DNA of 64,000 nucleotides from Pseudomonas silvicola (GTDB lineage: Bacteria; Pseudomonadota; Gammaproteobacteria; Pseudomonadales; Pseudomonadaceae): the NCBI RefSeq assembly GCF_026651855.1, contig NZ_CP093282.1, positions 1-64,000 of the forward strand. The letters are read 5' to 3'. The notes under the pieces were generated by a model. The model was not told the DNA's origin. It searched no databases and saw only the letters and a program-made list of their open reading frames with translations. The position numbers were made by a program, and so were the translations under genes. The stretch's first letter is position 1, and every line of letters starts with the position of its first letter. Positions 23,562-31,759 of this stretch are shown piece by piece.

Positions 23562-23762
23562 TCACTTGCCTTCGGTTTTTTGGTCGGGGATGCGTAGGAC
23601 CAGCTTCCCGTGCACAGACAGGCCGGGGGTCAGTTCGATGTTGATACCTTTGCCATCGGCGTTGGACCAGGCCGCGCCAACGCGCGTCCAATAGGTTTTC
23701 TTCTCACCATTGCTCTCGTACTCATGGGGGATCAACGCGTCGTAACGGGTCTTGGTGCTCAT
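23562..23762 (-). CDS. Small unknown protein
   Basis: 66 residues from ATG 23762, with AGAGGAAA upstream; an in-frame start at 23795 overlaps the upstream gene. It begins MSTKTRYDALIPHEY and contains WTRVGAAW and ELTPGL, a beta-rich pattern like small OB-fold proteins. Function unknown. Its stop touches hairpin-chain copy 3. Confidence 0.68.
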   Translation of the reverse strand: MSTKTRYDALIPHEYESNGEKKTYWTRVGAAWSNADGKGINIELTPGLSVHGKLVLRIPDQKTEGK

Positions 23763-23784
23763 GGTGTGTTTCCTCTGGTGGTGG

Positions 23785-23946
23785 TTAGTAGCCAAGCCAA
23801 ATCAGGAGGGTCCGGGCCTGGTATTGCTGGTGGTCTCCCACGTCGCGAACGAATTCCTCAAAATCCGCGGAGTGACGCAGACACTCGCGCTGTGCGAAGG
23901 CTCGCGACACGACAGGGTTTTCTTCCAGCGCTTCGTCGTAGGTCAT
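23785..23946 (-). CDS. 53-residue acidic protein, paralogue 2
   Basis: A short frame from ATG 23946, equal in length to the one at 12801. Shared features are the MT-DEA start, REC and H in the middle, GDH, and the WLGY end. Two such copies on one plasmid make chance unlikely. No function is known to me. Confidence 0.7.
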   Translation of the reverse strand: MTYDEALEENPVVSRAFAQRECLRHSADFEEFVRDVGDHQQYQARTLLIWLGY

Positions 23947-23973
23947 CGACACAGTGCAAATCCTTCGTTGGGG

Positions 23974-24384
23974 TTAGTCCCAGTTGCCGTACATCTCCCA
24001 CAGCTCGCGCCCCGGATCCTTCAGCGCTGCTTCGGACCGTTTTGCCATTTCTTCCAGGTCACGGCCGTAGTAGCCGCTAGCTACGAGCACAGCCCGAGCG
24101 TCGGCCGGACTCAATCGCTCGCAAAGCTGGTGGATCGCCAGGGCGCATCCGTATTCGTGGCAACTGTCAAAACTGCTATGGGGTATCTTCGCTTCCCGAA
24201 TCACGGCTTCGACCAACTGTCGCGCGCTGACGAATATGTGGTTGTGATAGACCAGGATGTCGCCTGCAAGGCGCTGGAGGTCTTGGGGCCGCTTGCCCTT
24301 GAGGCTTGCACGAATGAACGGTGCCCAGCTCCAGTGGCTCTCTCTGAAGGCCTGAAACCAGGCTGTATCATCGTTTGTAAGCAT
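23974..24384 (-). CDS. Unknown protein
   Basis: 136 residues from ATG 24384, which has GGAGGGAAGG upstream; a longer frame to 24483 lacks a ribosome site. It contains cysteine and histidine (SCHEYGC) mid-protein and a helical C-terminus. No family is recognised. Confidence 0.68.
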   Translation of the reverse strand: MLTNDDTAWFQAFRESHWSWAPFIRASLKGKRPQDLQRLAGDILVYHNHIFVSARQLVEAVIREAKIPHSSFDSCHEYGCALAIHQLCERLSPADARAVLVASGYYGRDLEEMAKRSEAALKDPGRELWEMYGNWD

Positions 24385-24490
24385 TGCCCTTCCCTCCTTC
24401 GAATTTGGTGCCGGATGCCCCGGCCAGCTCACCACTAGGCAGGTGACGCAACTGCTGGGCAGATCCTCCTGCGAGCAGTCCATTGCTTAA

Positions 24491-24799
24491 TCAGTTGCCG
24501 TCGTCCTGGGCCCGCTTGTTGGCTTCTTCCAGGTACCGGTCTTTGTCGCTGTCGCTAACGCTGAAACTGGGCGTGTCGACGCAGTAGGTTTTGATCTTGT
24601 GCTTCTTGCGGTAAATCATCGGGGGCTTCCAACACTGGGTGTACACCTTTGGGCAATCGCCGCCGGTGAAGCCGGTGGTGACGCACATCGACCAGGCCCC
24701 GCGCATGTCGTTCTTGTCGTCCCAATCGAAATCCAACTCGCTGCCCGCCAGGGCATGGGCCGATAGGGCCAACCCCACAATCACAAAGAGCGCTTTCAT
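24491..24799 (-). CDS. Secreted protein after virB1
   Basis: 102 residues with a signal peptide (MKALFVIVGLALSAHALA). The mature protein is small with four cysteines, probably two disulfides. Its ATG overlaps the virB1 stop, so it belongs to the secretion operon. It may be a pilus-linked or periplasmic accessory protein. Confidence 0.75.
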   Translation of the reverse strand: MKALFVIVGLALSAHALAGSELDFDWDDKNDMRGAWSMCVTTGFTGGDCPKVYTQCWKPPMIYRKKHKIKTYCVDTPSFSVSDSDKDRYLEEANKRAQDDGN

Positions 24800-25575
24800 A
24801 GCTTCCGTGCCTCAACCTGGGCCGCGCTCGCGCTAGCCATACCGGCCTTGATCGAGCTGACGTAGTTTTGGGTCTCGGGGTATGGGGGAACCCCCATGTA
24901 TTTGTCGACAGCGCCAGGACCGGCGTTGTAAGCAGCCAGGGCCAGGTCCACCGACTTGTACTTAGCCATCAGCTCAGCCAGGTACTGAGTACCGACATTG
25001 ATGTTCGACTCTGGGTCGTACGGGTCGATGTTGAAACGCTCAGACACCGAATCCATGAGCTGCATCAGACCTTTGGCACCCTTCGGGCTAACAGCTTCCG
25101 GGTTGTAGTTCGACTCAGCCAAAATCACGCGATGCACCAGCTGCGGGTCCAGGGCGCGCTTGGCCGCGTACTTGTTCACCAGGTCGGCATAAGGCGAATC
25201 CTTCAGTTCCCCTGTAACAGGTCCCTGAAAGCCTGGGCCCGCTGCCTCAGCTCCAGCCACTTCCGGCGCAGCCTGGATCGGTGCAGGGCGAGGCTTGAAT
25301 GCTCCCTTCATTGCATCGATCTGGGCTGCCGTCCACCCCTTGCGCCGGTTCTCAGAGCCAAACGCCGACAGCGGCCGGGGCTGACTGTCGACCACCGGGG
25401 CCGCAGCTACGGCCGGGGCTCCGGCCGATGCGCCTGGCCCTTCCGGGAACAGGTACGAATAGAGCTGCTCGTCGGTGTCGGCCGCATCCTCGGTCGCGTG
25501 TGCGTGGACGGCGAAGCCGCCCAACAGCACAAGCGCCGCCAGGGCCTTATTTGGTCGAGTTAGAAAGAACGACAT
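24796..25575 (-). CDS. virB1: VirB1-like lytic transglycosylase
   Basis: 259 residues with a signal peptide, a Pro/Ala-rich linker and a C-terminal SLT-type domain. The catalytic glutamate is E154 in ILAESNYNPEAVS, followed by GAKGLMQLM and AYNAGPGAV. The enzyme locally opens peptidoglycan so the channel can assemble. It is near the end of the secretion operon, where virB1 can lie when gene order is rearranged relative to Agrobacterium. Confidence 0.92.
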   Translation of the reverse strand: MSFFLTRPNKALAALVLLGGFAVHAHATEDAADTDEQLYSYLFPEGPGASAGAPAVAAAPVVDSQPRPLSAFGSENRRKGWTAAQIDAMKGAFKPRPAPIQAAPEVAGAEAAGPGFQGPVTGELKDSPYADLVNKYAAKRALDPQLVHRVILAESNYNPEAVSPKGAKGLMQLMDSVSERFNIDPYDPESNINVGTQYLAELMAKYKSVDLALAAYNAGPGAVDKYMGVPPYPETQNYVSSIKAGMASASAAQVEARKL

Positions 25576-25741
25576 AGTTGGTGACCTCTGGCTCGTTATC
25601 GACGCTTACAGGGCGGGTGAGGTCGCGGTAGACCACATTGCGCGAGGTCAGGGCAAAGAAGTCCCCTGTCCCGCTGACCTGCGTAGTGCCGCAACCGCTA
25701 AGCACACCAACAATGGAAAGTGCGAATACCAGCTTCTTCAT
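25547..25741 (-). CDS. virB7: VirB7-like lipoprotein
   Basis: 64 residues with a hydrophobic start and lipobox LSGC. Size and place, next to virB10 and virB1, fit VirB7, the lipoprotein that with VirB9 and VirB10 forms the outer-membrane core complex. The assignment rests on the lipobox, size and context rather than on sequence identity. Confidence 0.72.
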   Translation of the reverse strand: MKKLVFALSIVGVLSGCGTTQVSGTGDFFALTSRNVVYRDLTRPVSVDNEPEVTNYVVLSNSTK

Positions 25742-26115
25742 GACTTCTTCTCCGAAAACGAAATGAGCATGTGATTGCGGTCCACCACGATCCAGTGGTC
25801 AGTGCCGATCAGCAGTTGAAGCGCATCCACAATGGGCATCGTGCGGTGGATCTTCGCCACGGGCGGAATGCGCTCGTTGACCAAACGGACTGCATCACTA
25901 GGCGCTGGGTAGGCTGTCACCAGGCGGTACCCGGTCGGCTCCAGCAGATAGCGTGCGGCCTCCCCTACCGTTTTCACGTCCTCGGGGTAAACGGTCCGCG
26001 CATAAAGGCTCAGCGGATCGAGGATGTAGGGCTTTGTGGGTTGTTGATCCTGGGCGAACGAACAGGCCGGAATAATCGCCAGGATCAACAGCGCTTTAAT
26101 CAACATATTTCGCAT
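25738..26115 (-). CDS. PilL/TcpQ-like exported protein
   Basis: 125 residues with a signal peptide (IKALLILAIIPACSFA). The motif TVGEAARYLLEPTGYRL is like the N-terminal domain of PilL/TcpQ-type proteins and secretin STN domains. It lies between virB10 and virB7 and overlaps both. A role in the outer core or pilus is inferred. Confidence 0.7.
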   Translation of the reverse strand: MRNMLIKALLILAIIPACSFAQDQQPTKPYILDPLSLYARTVYPEDVKTVGEAARYLLEPTGYRLVTAYPAPSDAVRLVNERIPPVAKIHRTMPIVDALQLLIGTDHWIVVDRNHMLISFSEKKS

Positions 26116-27544
26116 AAAGATCGCTCCAAGGTTCTACGTACATTTCTTTTTCGATGACGATTTGAAAGCTGGTACCAGGCTCTAAAGTTACGGTCGGTAC
26201 CACGTCCAGGTACTTCGAAACCAGCGGCGACATTTGATCGCGCGCGTTCTGGCCGACTGTTCCCGCGTAGGTATCGTCGTCTTCGCCAGACCCGCTGTAG
26301 CTTGTTTGGCTGCCCACCAGGGCATAGGCAGCAACACCGAAGAACTGCGCCCAGAAGTGATAGTTCGTGTCACCCTCGATGGCCCCTACCCCTTCGGTGT
26401 CAGCTGCCGACGCGGTGAAGTCGACCTTGTTGCCATTGGGCAGCACGGCTTCCCGAACGGTGAATGCCGAACGATTGGACAGGACCGCATTAGGGCCTTT
26501 GAACCGAATGTTCTTGATGTTGATTTCCGTCCCTTTCGGGAAAATCACATACTGGCGGGTGGTGTCGTAAACATCATTTGAAACGATGGCCTTGAGCGAA
26601 CTCCCCATGTAATCAGAAATGCTTTTCTTCATCAGCGTTGTGCGAATTTCAGTTCCTGGTGGAACTTTGATTTTCCCTGCAATATCCGCGTTGTAGGCAT
26701 TGTCCTTGGTATACCCAACGACATCGGCCGGTGGTTTGCTGAAGCCTTGATTTACCTTTGCCAGCTCCGCACGGGTTGCCGCTGCGCTATCCGACATAGG
26801 AGGCCGTCCAGCGGTCGCCTGCGCCACGCCAGCTGCCCCGCTGGCCGCCAACGTGCGGCGCAGCTTCTGCGCCTCCACAATGCGCGCCTGAACCTCCTTG
26901 CGGCGTTCCTCCAGGCTCGCACCCTCGGTAAAAGGCCGGTTCAGATAATTGATCTGGGCGGTCATATCGCCACCTGCAGGTGCCTGCTCGCCTGCCCCAG
27001 ATGCGGTAGCACCGGCCAGAACCGGCGCCGCCGGGGCGGCAGCCGCGGTGCGCACGCCAGCCCCGGTGCTGGTCGATTTGTTCCCCATCGAGAACTTCCA
27101 GCTGCCCTGCGAGGCCTTCAGCGCACGGATCTGCTCGGAAGCTTTCCACTTGCGAACCGCCTTGGTTTCCTCGTCTTCCTCGATGCCCTTGCCCTGCCCT
27201 GCCTGCTTTTCTCCAGGCAGCAGTCCTTGCAGGGACTGCTCCAGGCCCGCCCGGGTTGTCGCCTGGGGCTTGCCATCCTGGGCGGCTGCGCTAGGTTTCC
27301 GATTCGCCATCAACTGCTTGAACTGGTCCTGCGGATCCTTGCTTTCAGCCGGCTGAGTCGCCTTCGCCTCGGGCGGCGCCGGAGGTGGCGCACGTCGCCC
27401 TGTGGCCTTCATGTAGACGTTGAACAAGGTCAGCACTACGAGCAGCGCGAACACGCCACCAAAGGCAACGGCGAGCCACGTTTGCATCTTTTTCTTGTAC
27501 GTCGAGGGTTTTTCCTCAACGCGCGGAGCGCTTTCCTGAGTCAT
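26096..27544 (-). CDS. virB10: VirB10/TrbI-like core protein
   Basis: 482 residues: short cytoplasmic N-terminus, one membrane helix (about residues 27-46), a Pro/Ala-rich periplasmic region with charged coiled stretches, and a C-terminal TrbI-type domain (GTEIRTTLMKKS onwards). It spans the envelope from the inner membrane to the outer pore and senses ATP use by the motor proteins. The start has GGAGG upstream. Length is somewhat above the family average because of the linker. Confidence 0.93.
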   Translation of the reverse strand: MTQESAPRVEEKPSTYKKKMQTWLAVAFGGVFALLVVLTLFNVYMKATGRRAPPPAPPEAKATQPAESKDPQDQFKQLMANRKPSAAAQDGKPQATTRAGLEQSLQGLLPGEKQAGQGKGIEEDEETKAVRKWKASEQIRALKASQGSWKFSMGNKSTSTGAGVRTAAAAPAAPVLAGATASGAGEQAPAGGDMTAQINYLNRPFTEGASLEERRKEVQARIVEAQKLRRTLAASGAAGVAQATAGRPPMSDSAAATRAELAKVNQGFSKPPADVVGYTKDNAYNADIAGKIKVPPGTEIRTTLMKKSISDYMGSSLKAIVSNDVYDTTRQYVIFPKGTEINIKNIRFKGPNAVLSNRSAFTVREAVLPNGNKVDFTASAADTEGVGAIEGDTNYHFWAQFFGVAAYALVGSQTSYSGSGEDDDTYAGTVGQNARDQMSPLVSKYLDVVPTVTLEPGTSFQIVIEKEMYVEPWSDLYAKYVD

Positions 27545-27553
27545 AGCCCCTCC

Positions 27554-28393
27554 TTAAAACTCGCCGTTGGTTTTGCTATCGGAACGAGCAATGTTGATTT
27601 CCGACTTGTCCACGCGGAGCGTGAATTTCGGGTAGATGCCGGACACGACATACATGCCGTAGGCATCGTCGTACTTGGTGGGTACCACAGCGTTTTTCCC
27701 GCCGACTTCTGTCTCCACGGACATCAGGCCGCGATTAGGCTGATACAGGCGGATGTAGGTGAAACGGCCATCGTCATAAACGTCAGAGACCAGGTTTTCA
27801 GCGGCGAAACCCTTGCCTTGGTCCCACTTGTAACGGGTGTAGATGTGGTAGCGGAAACGACGCAGCGCCTCCATGACGGCCTTCTTCTTGTCGGCATCTG
27901 CTTCCTGCCGTTGGGCGGTCAATTGGGACTGCATCTGCTGAACCTGCATGCCGCTTTGCGCCGCGCCCTGGGCGATCCTGGACGATTGCCCGTTCAAGGC
28001 GGCACGCGCGCCTGGGGTGAAGAACATCCCATCAGCGACAATTTTCACGCAGGTGTCGTTCTGGTTAACTGGGCCACGGGTTGCAATGACATCGTAGGCA
28101 TTGCCATCGTTGGTCCAGATCCGCACAACGCCGGTACGGCCCTGCTCTGTATCGCTGTTGGGCTTAACGACAACCTGGTTGGCTGCGCCTTCCACGGTCC
28201 ACAGCTCGGAGCTGGAAACGGGGTCTGTCACGTTGTCGGCGGGCAGCTCGATACGGGTACCCAGATACATCGCGCTGGTGATATTCAGAACGGTGTCAGG
28301 TTTCCAGTGAACTACTCGGCAAGTGGCGGCCTGGGCTGAGAAAGCCGCCATCATCAGAGCGCTGATTCCAAAGAGAGAGAGTGTCTTGTTCAT
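27554..28393 (-). CDS. virB9: VirB9-like core protein
   Basis: 279 residues with a signal peptide (MNKTLSLFGISALMMAAFSAQA). The beta-rich mature chain contains YKWDQGKGFAAENLVSDVYDDGRFTYIR, typical of the VirB9/TrbG C-terminal domain that joins VirB7 and VirB10. Its start overlaps the virB8 stop by four bases, so stoichiometry is coupled. Confidence 0.92.
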   Translation of the reverse strand: MNKTLSLFGISALMMAAFSAQAATCRVVHWKPDTVLNITSAMYLGTRIELPADNVTDPVSSSELWTVEGAANQVVVKPNSDTEQGRTGVVRIWTNDGNAYDVIATRGPVNQNDTCVKIVADGMFFTPGARAALNGQSSRIAQGAAQSGMQVQQMQSQLTAQRQEADADKKKAVMEALRRFRYHIYTRYKWDQGKGFAAENLVSDVYDDGRFTYIRLYQPNRGLMSVETEVGGKNAVVPTKYDDAYGMYVVSGIYPKFTLRVDKSEINIARSDSKTNGEF

Positions 28394-29166
28394 TGGGCTT
28401 TACCTTCTGGGCCATTGTTGGCTGATGGATCGTCGATAACGTCTTGCTGCACGATTTCAACCCCGACCGGGTTAACGCGCAGCCACTTCTGGGAATGGGT
28501 AGCCAGTTCCTTCTTGGTCAGAAGGCGCCACTGGGCACGCATGATTTTTTGTTTAACGCCACCTTGTTTAACAATACCGGCGGCCGTTTTGGTGATTTCG
28601 GTGTAATGGATATTGGAGCGAACCATCTCCCCCTTCTTCTTGTTGAACACCGCTGGAATAGTGTCGTAGTGGTCGGCAAAGCCCCACACAATCTCTACAC
28701 GGTCGGCGTTCTTGTTCGCTTCAATATCCGTGGCTTTTTGCGCGGCATCAAAGCCACCGTCTTGTGTGCTAGTGAAACTGTTGTACATAGGCTGCGACAT
28801 AAAGACCCCGGCAATGCCAAAGTCTTTGCGCACCGTCTCAGGCTGAACGCCGTAACGGGACTTCACGAACAGCTCAAAGGCAGAGTCGATAGTTGAACGG
28901 AAAAACTGCGTCTCGTCGCCGGGTTTGAACTCACCAACATCAGACGTGCCGTCCGGGTAAAGTTTGACAAACACGACCTCTTTGTTCGTTTGAGCCAATA
29001 CGAAATTTTCGTGATTCTGGTACTGCTGGAAGCCGATGTAGCCCAGCATTGCAATAACCACCAGGAACCAACGGTTACGGTCAGCGCGCAATTCCGAATT
29101 TTTCTTCGGGACGCTGCTGCTCCGGTCGGTCTTTGTGAATTCTTTATCATCCATAGCCGCAGTCAT
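28390..29166 (-). CDS. virB8: VirB8-like inner-membrane protein
   Basis: 258 residues: cytoplasmic N-terminus, one helix (WFLVVIAMLGYIGF near residue 35) and a periplasmic NTF2-like domain. VirB8 is an assembly factor that contacts VirB9, VirB10 and VirB5. ATG 29166 has AGGGGG 5 nt upstream; a second ATG four codons in is possible. Confidence 0.88.
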   Translation of the reverse strand: MTAAMDDKEFTKTDRSSSVPKKNSELRADRNRWFLVVIAMLGYIGFQQYQNHENFVLAQTNKEVVFVKLYPDGTSDVGEFKPGDETQFFRSTIDSAFELFVKSRYGVQPETVRKDFGIAGVFMSQPMYNSFTSTQDGGFDAAQKATDIEANKNADRVEIVWGFADHYDTIPAVFNKKKGEMVRSNIHYTEITKTAAGIVKQGGVKQKIMRAQWRLLTKKELATHSQKWLRVNPVGVEIVQQDVIDDPSANNGPEGKAQ

Positions 29167-29175
29167 ACGACCCCC

Positions 29176-30381
29176 TTACTTCAGAAATTTACGGATAGCC
29201 AAGTTCGCTGCCGTGCCCAAGCCACCGCTCAGGCTTCCAACGCCACTTGCGAGAGTTCCTGCGAACACGAATGACGAAAGAACAAACAAGATGGCAATAA
29301 TCAGCATCACAGCCGCATCACCGACCAGATACATATTTTCTTTTGCAATCTGAACTACCTCACCAACGCTGCCGTAGCCGCCGCCTGAGAAACTTACGCC
29401 AAGCGATTCCAGGATGGCCTTGACCGTGATTGCAGCAACAACCATAGTTGCCTTGATAACAATCAGCAGGACGACAAAACCCGTAAAGAATTTAAACCAC
29501 CCATCGAACAATGGGCGAGTAGCGGGCAACAGCAGGAATGGAACGAAAATAATCCCAATCACCTTTGACAAGGCATACCCGAAGTCTGCCCACATTGCTG
29601 CCAAATATGCAACCAAGTCAAGCAAGGTGCCAGCAACCATCCAGATCCAGTAATACCCCATCAGGCGCACGGTATCAAAGAAACTTAAATCTTCCAGAAC
29701 AACTGCCGCCATGGATTTATGAATCCACTGCGCAAGAAAGAAGTTATCCGTATTACCTACTAGGTATTGCTGATAAGCATTGGACAGACCTACACCGATA
29801 CCCCAGACCGCCTCAGTAAAGGCGTTGTATCCGCCCATGATACCGAAACAAGCAAACCACCAGAGAATGAAGGTCAGGTGTGACTCCATCTGATAGCCAC
29901 CCCAGATAAACTTGGCAACCTCAATAACAATGCCAATTACCGAAAAGGTCAGGAACATCATCCAGGTGTAGGTATATATGTCGCCGCTTGTATCGTTCAT
30001 CACGCCATTTACAAAATCGGCTAGCGCACCACTGAAGATGCCTCGCATTGCTTCCGACAGCGCCGCATTGGCTGGCTGCATGACAGCGAGCGGGGCAAAG
30101 AACACCAGCACCATCGCCAGCGCCATTGCGATCTTTTTCCGCCACTTGGCGGACACCAGCATGACCGGCCCCTGGACAGGCAGCACCTGAACGGGCTGGT
30201 AAAGGCCAGTTGCGACATCCAGGCGATACAGAGGGGTGCCCGCATCACCGGCCTGGGCCACAGGCTCTACAAGCTGCGCGCTCTGCTTGAGGTGTGCCCG
30301 ACGCTTCCAGACGATGACCGCCGCGATTGTCGTTAGCGCAATACCAATGACCATCAGCACGCACAGCAAGAGAGGTTTCAT
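29176..30381 (-). CDS. virB6: VirB6/TrbL-like polytopic protein
   Basis: 401 residues with one N-terminal helix, a periplasmic stretch, then a cluster of hydrophobic segments and a Gly/Ser-rich loop (SFSGGGYGSVGE) near the end. VirB6 forms the inner-membrane part of the translocation path. ATG 30381 overlaps the upstream stop (TAATG). An in-frame extension of ten codons is rejected. Confidence 0.87.
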   Translation of the reverse strand: MKPLLLCVLMVIGIALTTIAAVIVWKRRAHLKQSAQLVEPVAQAGDAGTPLYRLDVATGLYQPVQVLPVQGPVMLVSAKWRKKIAMALAMVLVFFAPLAVMQPANAALSEAMRGIFSGALADFVNGVMNDTSGDIYTYTWMMFLTFSVIGIVIEVAKFIWGGYQMESHLTFILWWFACFGIMGGYNAFTEAVWGIGVGLSNAYQQYLVGNTDNFFLAQWIHKSMAAVVLEDLSFFDTVRLMGYYWIWMVAGTLLDLVAYLAAMWADFGYALSKVIGIIFVPFLLLPATRPLFDGWFKFFTGFVVLLIVIKATMVVAAITVKAILESLGVSFSGGGYGSVGEVVQIAKENMYLVGDAAVMLIIAILFVLSSFVFAGTLASGVGSLSGGLGTAANLAIRKFLK

Positions 30382-30881
30382 TACTTGGCCCCCCCTTTGC
30401 CCAGTGGGCAACGGCGCACGATGTTCAGGGTTTTAGCCCCTTCGGAACATTCGATGAACCAAGGATCATCCTGGGTTTGGCGCGCGCCCAAGATATGGGT
30501 CTGAATCCACCAGCCTTCCTGCACTACGGCCTTTTTGCTCAGTACGCCTGGCGTCCGGCGAGCACTGAAGTACCCACCGTTCTGCGCGGTCTTCCACTCG
30601 GATTGCAGGTCGATCAACTTGGACTCAGCGGCTGATTTGCTGAGCCCCGCGTAGTGTTGCTCTGCGTATTCGACGCTTCCGCGCGCGGGATACACATTGT
30701 TAGCTTTCTTGGTGTACTCACTAACACACGCATCTTTCTCGCCAACGGTTTTATAACCCTTAGTGCTGCATACCTTGATACCGGCCTGGATCATCTTGGA
30801 ACGGGCCGCATCATCGGACTTGGTGTCGGCGTATGCACCTGTCGTAAGTGCCAGAGCCACCACCGCAACTAAAATTTTCAT
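30381..30881 (-). CDS. Exported protein in the virB operon
   Basis: 166 residues with a signal peptide (MKILVAVVALALTTGAYA) and a mature chain with four cysteines. It lies between virB5 and virB6 in the same operon and overlaps virB6. No family is recognised. A periplasmic helper for pilus or entry exclusion is possible. Confidence 0.75.
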   Translation of the reverse strand: MKILVAVVALALTTGAYADTKSDDAARSKMIQAGIKVCSTKGYKTVGEKDACVSEYTKKANNVYPARGSVEYAEQHYAGLSKSAAESKLIDLQSEWKTAQNGGYFSARRTPGVLSKKAVVQEGWWIQTHILGARQTQDDPWFIECSEGAKTLNIVRRCPLGKGGAK

Positions 30882-30890
30882 AAGAACTCC

Positions 30891-31754
30891 TTAATACCCG
30901 CTCAACTGCGTTTCATCGACAGTTGTGTCTTCTTCTAACTTCGCTTTGGTTTCGCTCAAGGTCGCCATGCGGCCCTGGTTCTGTAACGCGAACACATGGG
31001 AAGGCAGTTGGTTTGAATACTGCAACTGGGCGTTGCTGATTGCGTTTTGTTGCTGCAACGCCTCAATGGTCAGCTCGTTTTGCTCGGCCATAACTTGCAA
31101 AGTGGCAAGATGGTCTTCGGCCCCCAGAGAAGCGCGCTTTTCGGCAACCTCGCCATAGCGTGTCATTTGGGTTTCCAGCTCGTTGTTCATATCGTCCACA
31201 AACAGGCTTTGGCCCACCGCCAACTGCTCACGTGCATAAGCCTGGTCTGCGGACGTGGAGGCGGTGCTGGACGATTTGGAATTGAACGGAATCGCCTTGA
31301 TTGCCTGTTCCAGGGAATTGGCGTTCTCAATGCGCTTGTAGAGGGTCGCCAATTCCTTACCCTTAGCAACCCACTTGCCGGTACCGAAGTCGACGCCTCC
31401 CGAGCCTGGGAACGAATCAATCACGCTGGAATACTTGCCCATTAGGGCCGTCCAGTCGCGACGATCCATCATGTTCTTAAGCTGCGTCATTTGACGCAGC
31501 ATGTGGTTATAGCTGGTCAAGGCCTGCTCATAGGTGGAAACCAGTTGCGCGAGCTGGCTTTCCTCCAGCACGGTTTGCTGCATCTGCTCGACATACTGCT
31601 GAAGCTGCGTGGAATACTCGGCCACCGACTGCGCGATAGCCGCGATGTCGACAGTCGGGAAACCCGACGCCTCTACTACTGGGACCATCAAGGATTGAGA
31701 ACCAATCACGCCGATAACCGCTGCTGCGATTGCACTTCTGACCCACTTTTTCAT
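30891..31754 (-). CDS. virB5: VirB5/TrbJ-like pilus-tip protein
   Basis: 287 residues with a signal peptide and a mature start SGFPTVDIAAIAQSVAEYST, characteristic of VirB5/TrbJ. The rest is helical, rich in Gln and Leu. The protein sits at the tip of the T pilus and aids contact with recipients. It starts 5 bp after virB4. Confidence 0.88.
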   Translation of the reverse strand: MKKWVRSAIAAAVIGVIGSQSLMVPVVEASGFPTVDIAAIAQSVAEYSTQLQQYVEQMQQTVLEESQLAQLVSTYEQALTSYNHMLRQMTQLKNMMDRRDWTALMGKYSSVIDSFPGSGGVDFGTGKWVAKGKELATLYKRIENANSLEQAIKAIPFNSKSSSTASTSADQAYAREQLAVGQSLFVDDMNNELETQMTRYGEVAEKRASLGAEDHLATLQVMAEQNELTIEALQQQNAISNAQLQYSNQLPSHVFALQNQGRMATLSETKAKLEEDTTVDETQLSGY

Positions 31755-31759
31755 TTCCG

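Noticed and set aside
26747-28339. 530-residue frame antisense to virB10 and virB9
   Set aside because: A shadow of GC-rich coding sequence; the minus-strand genes match known families.
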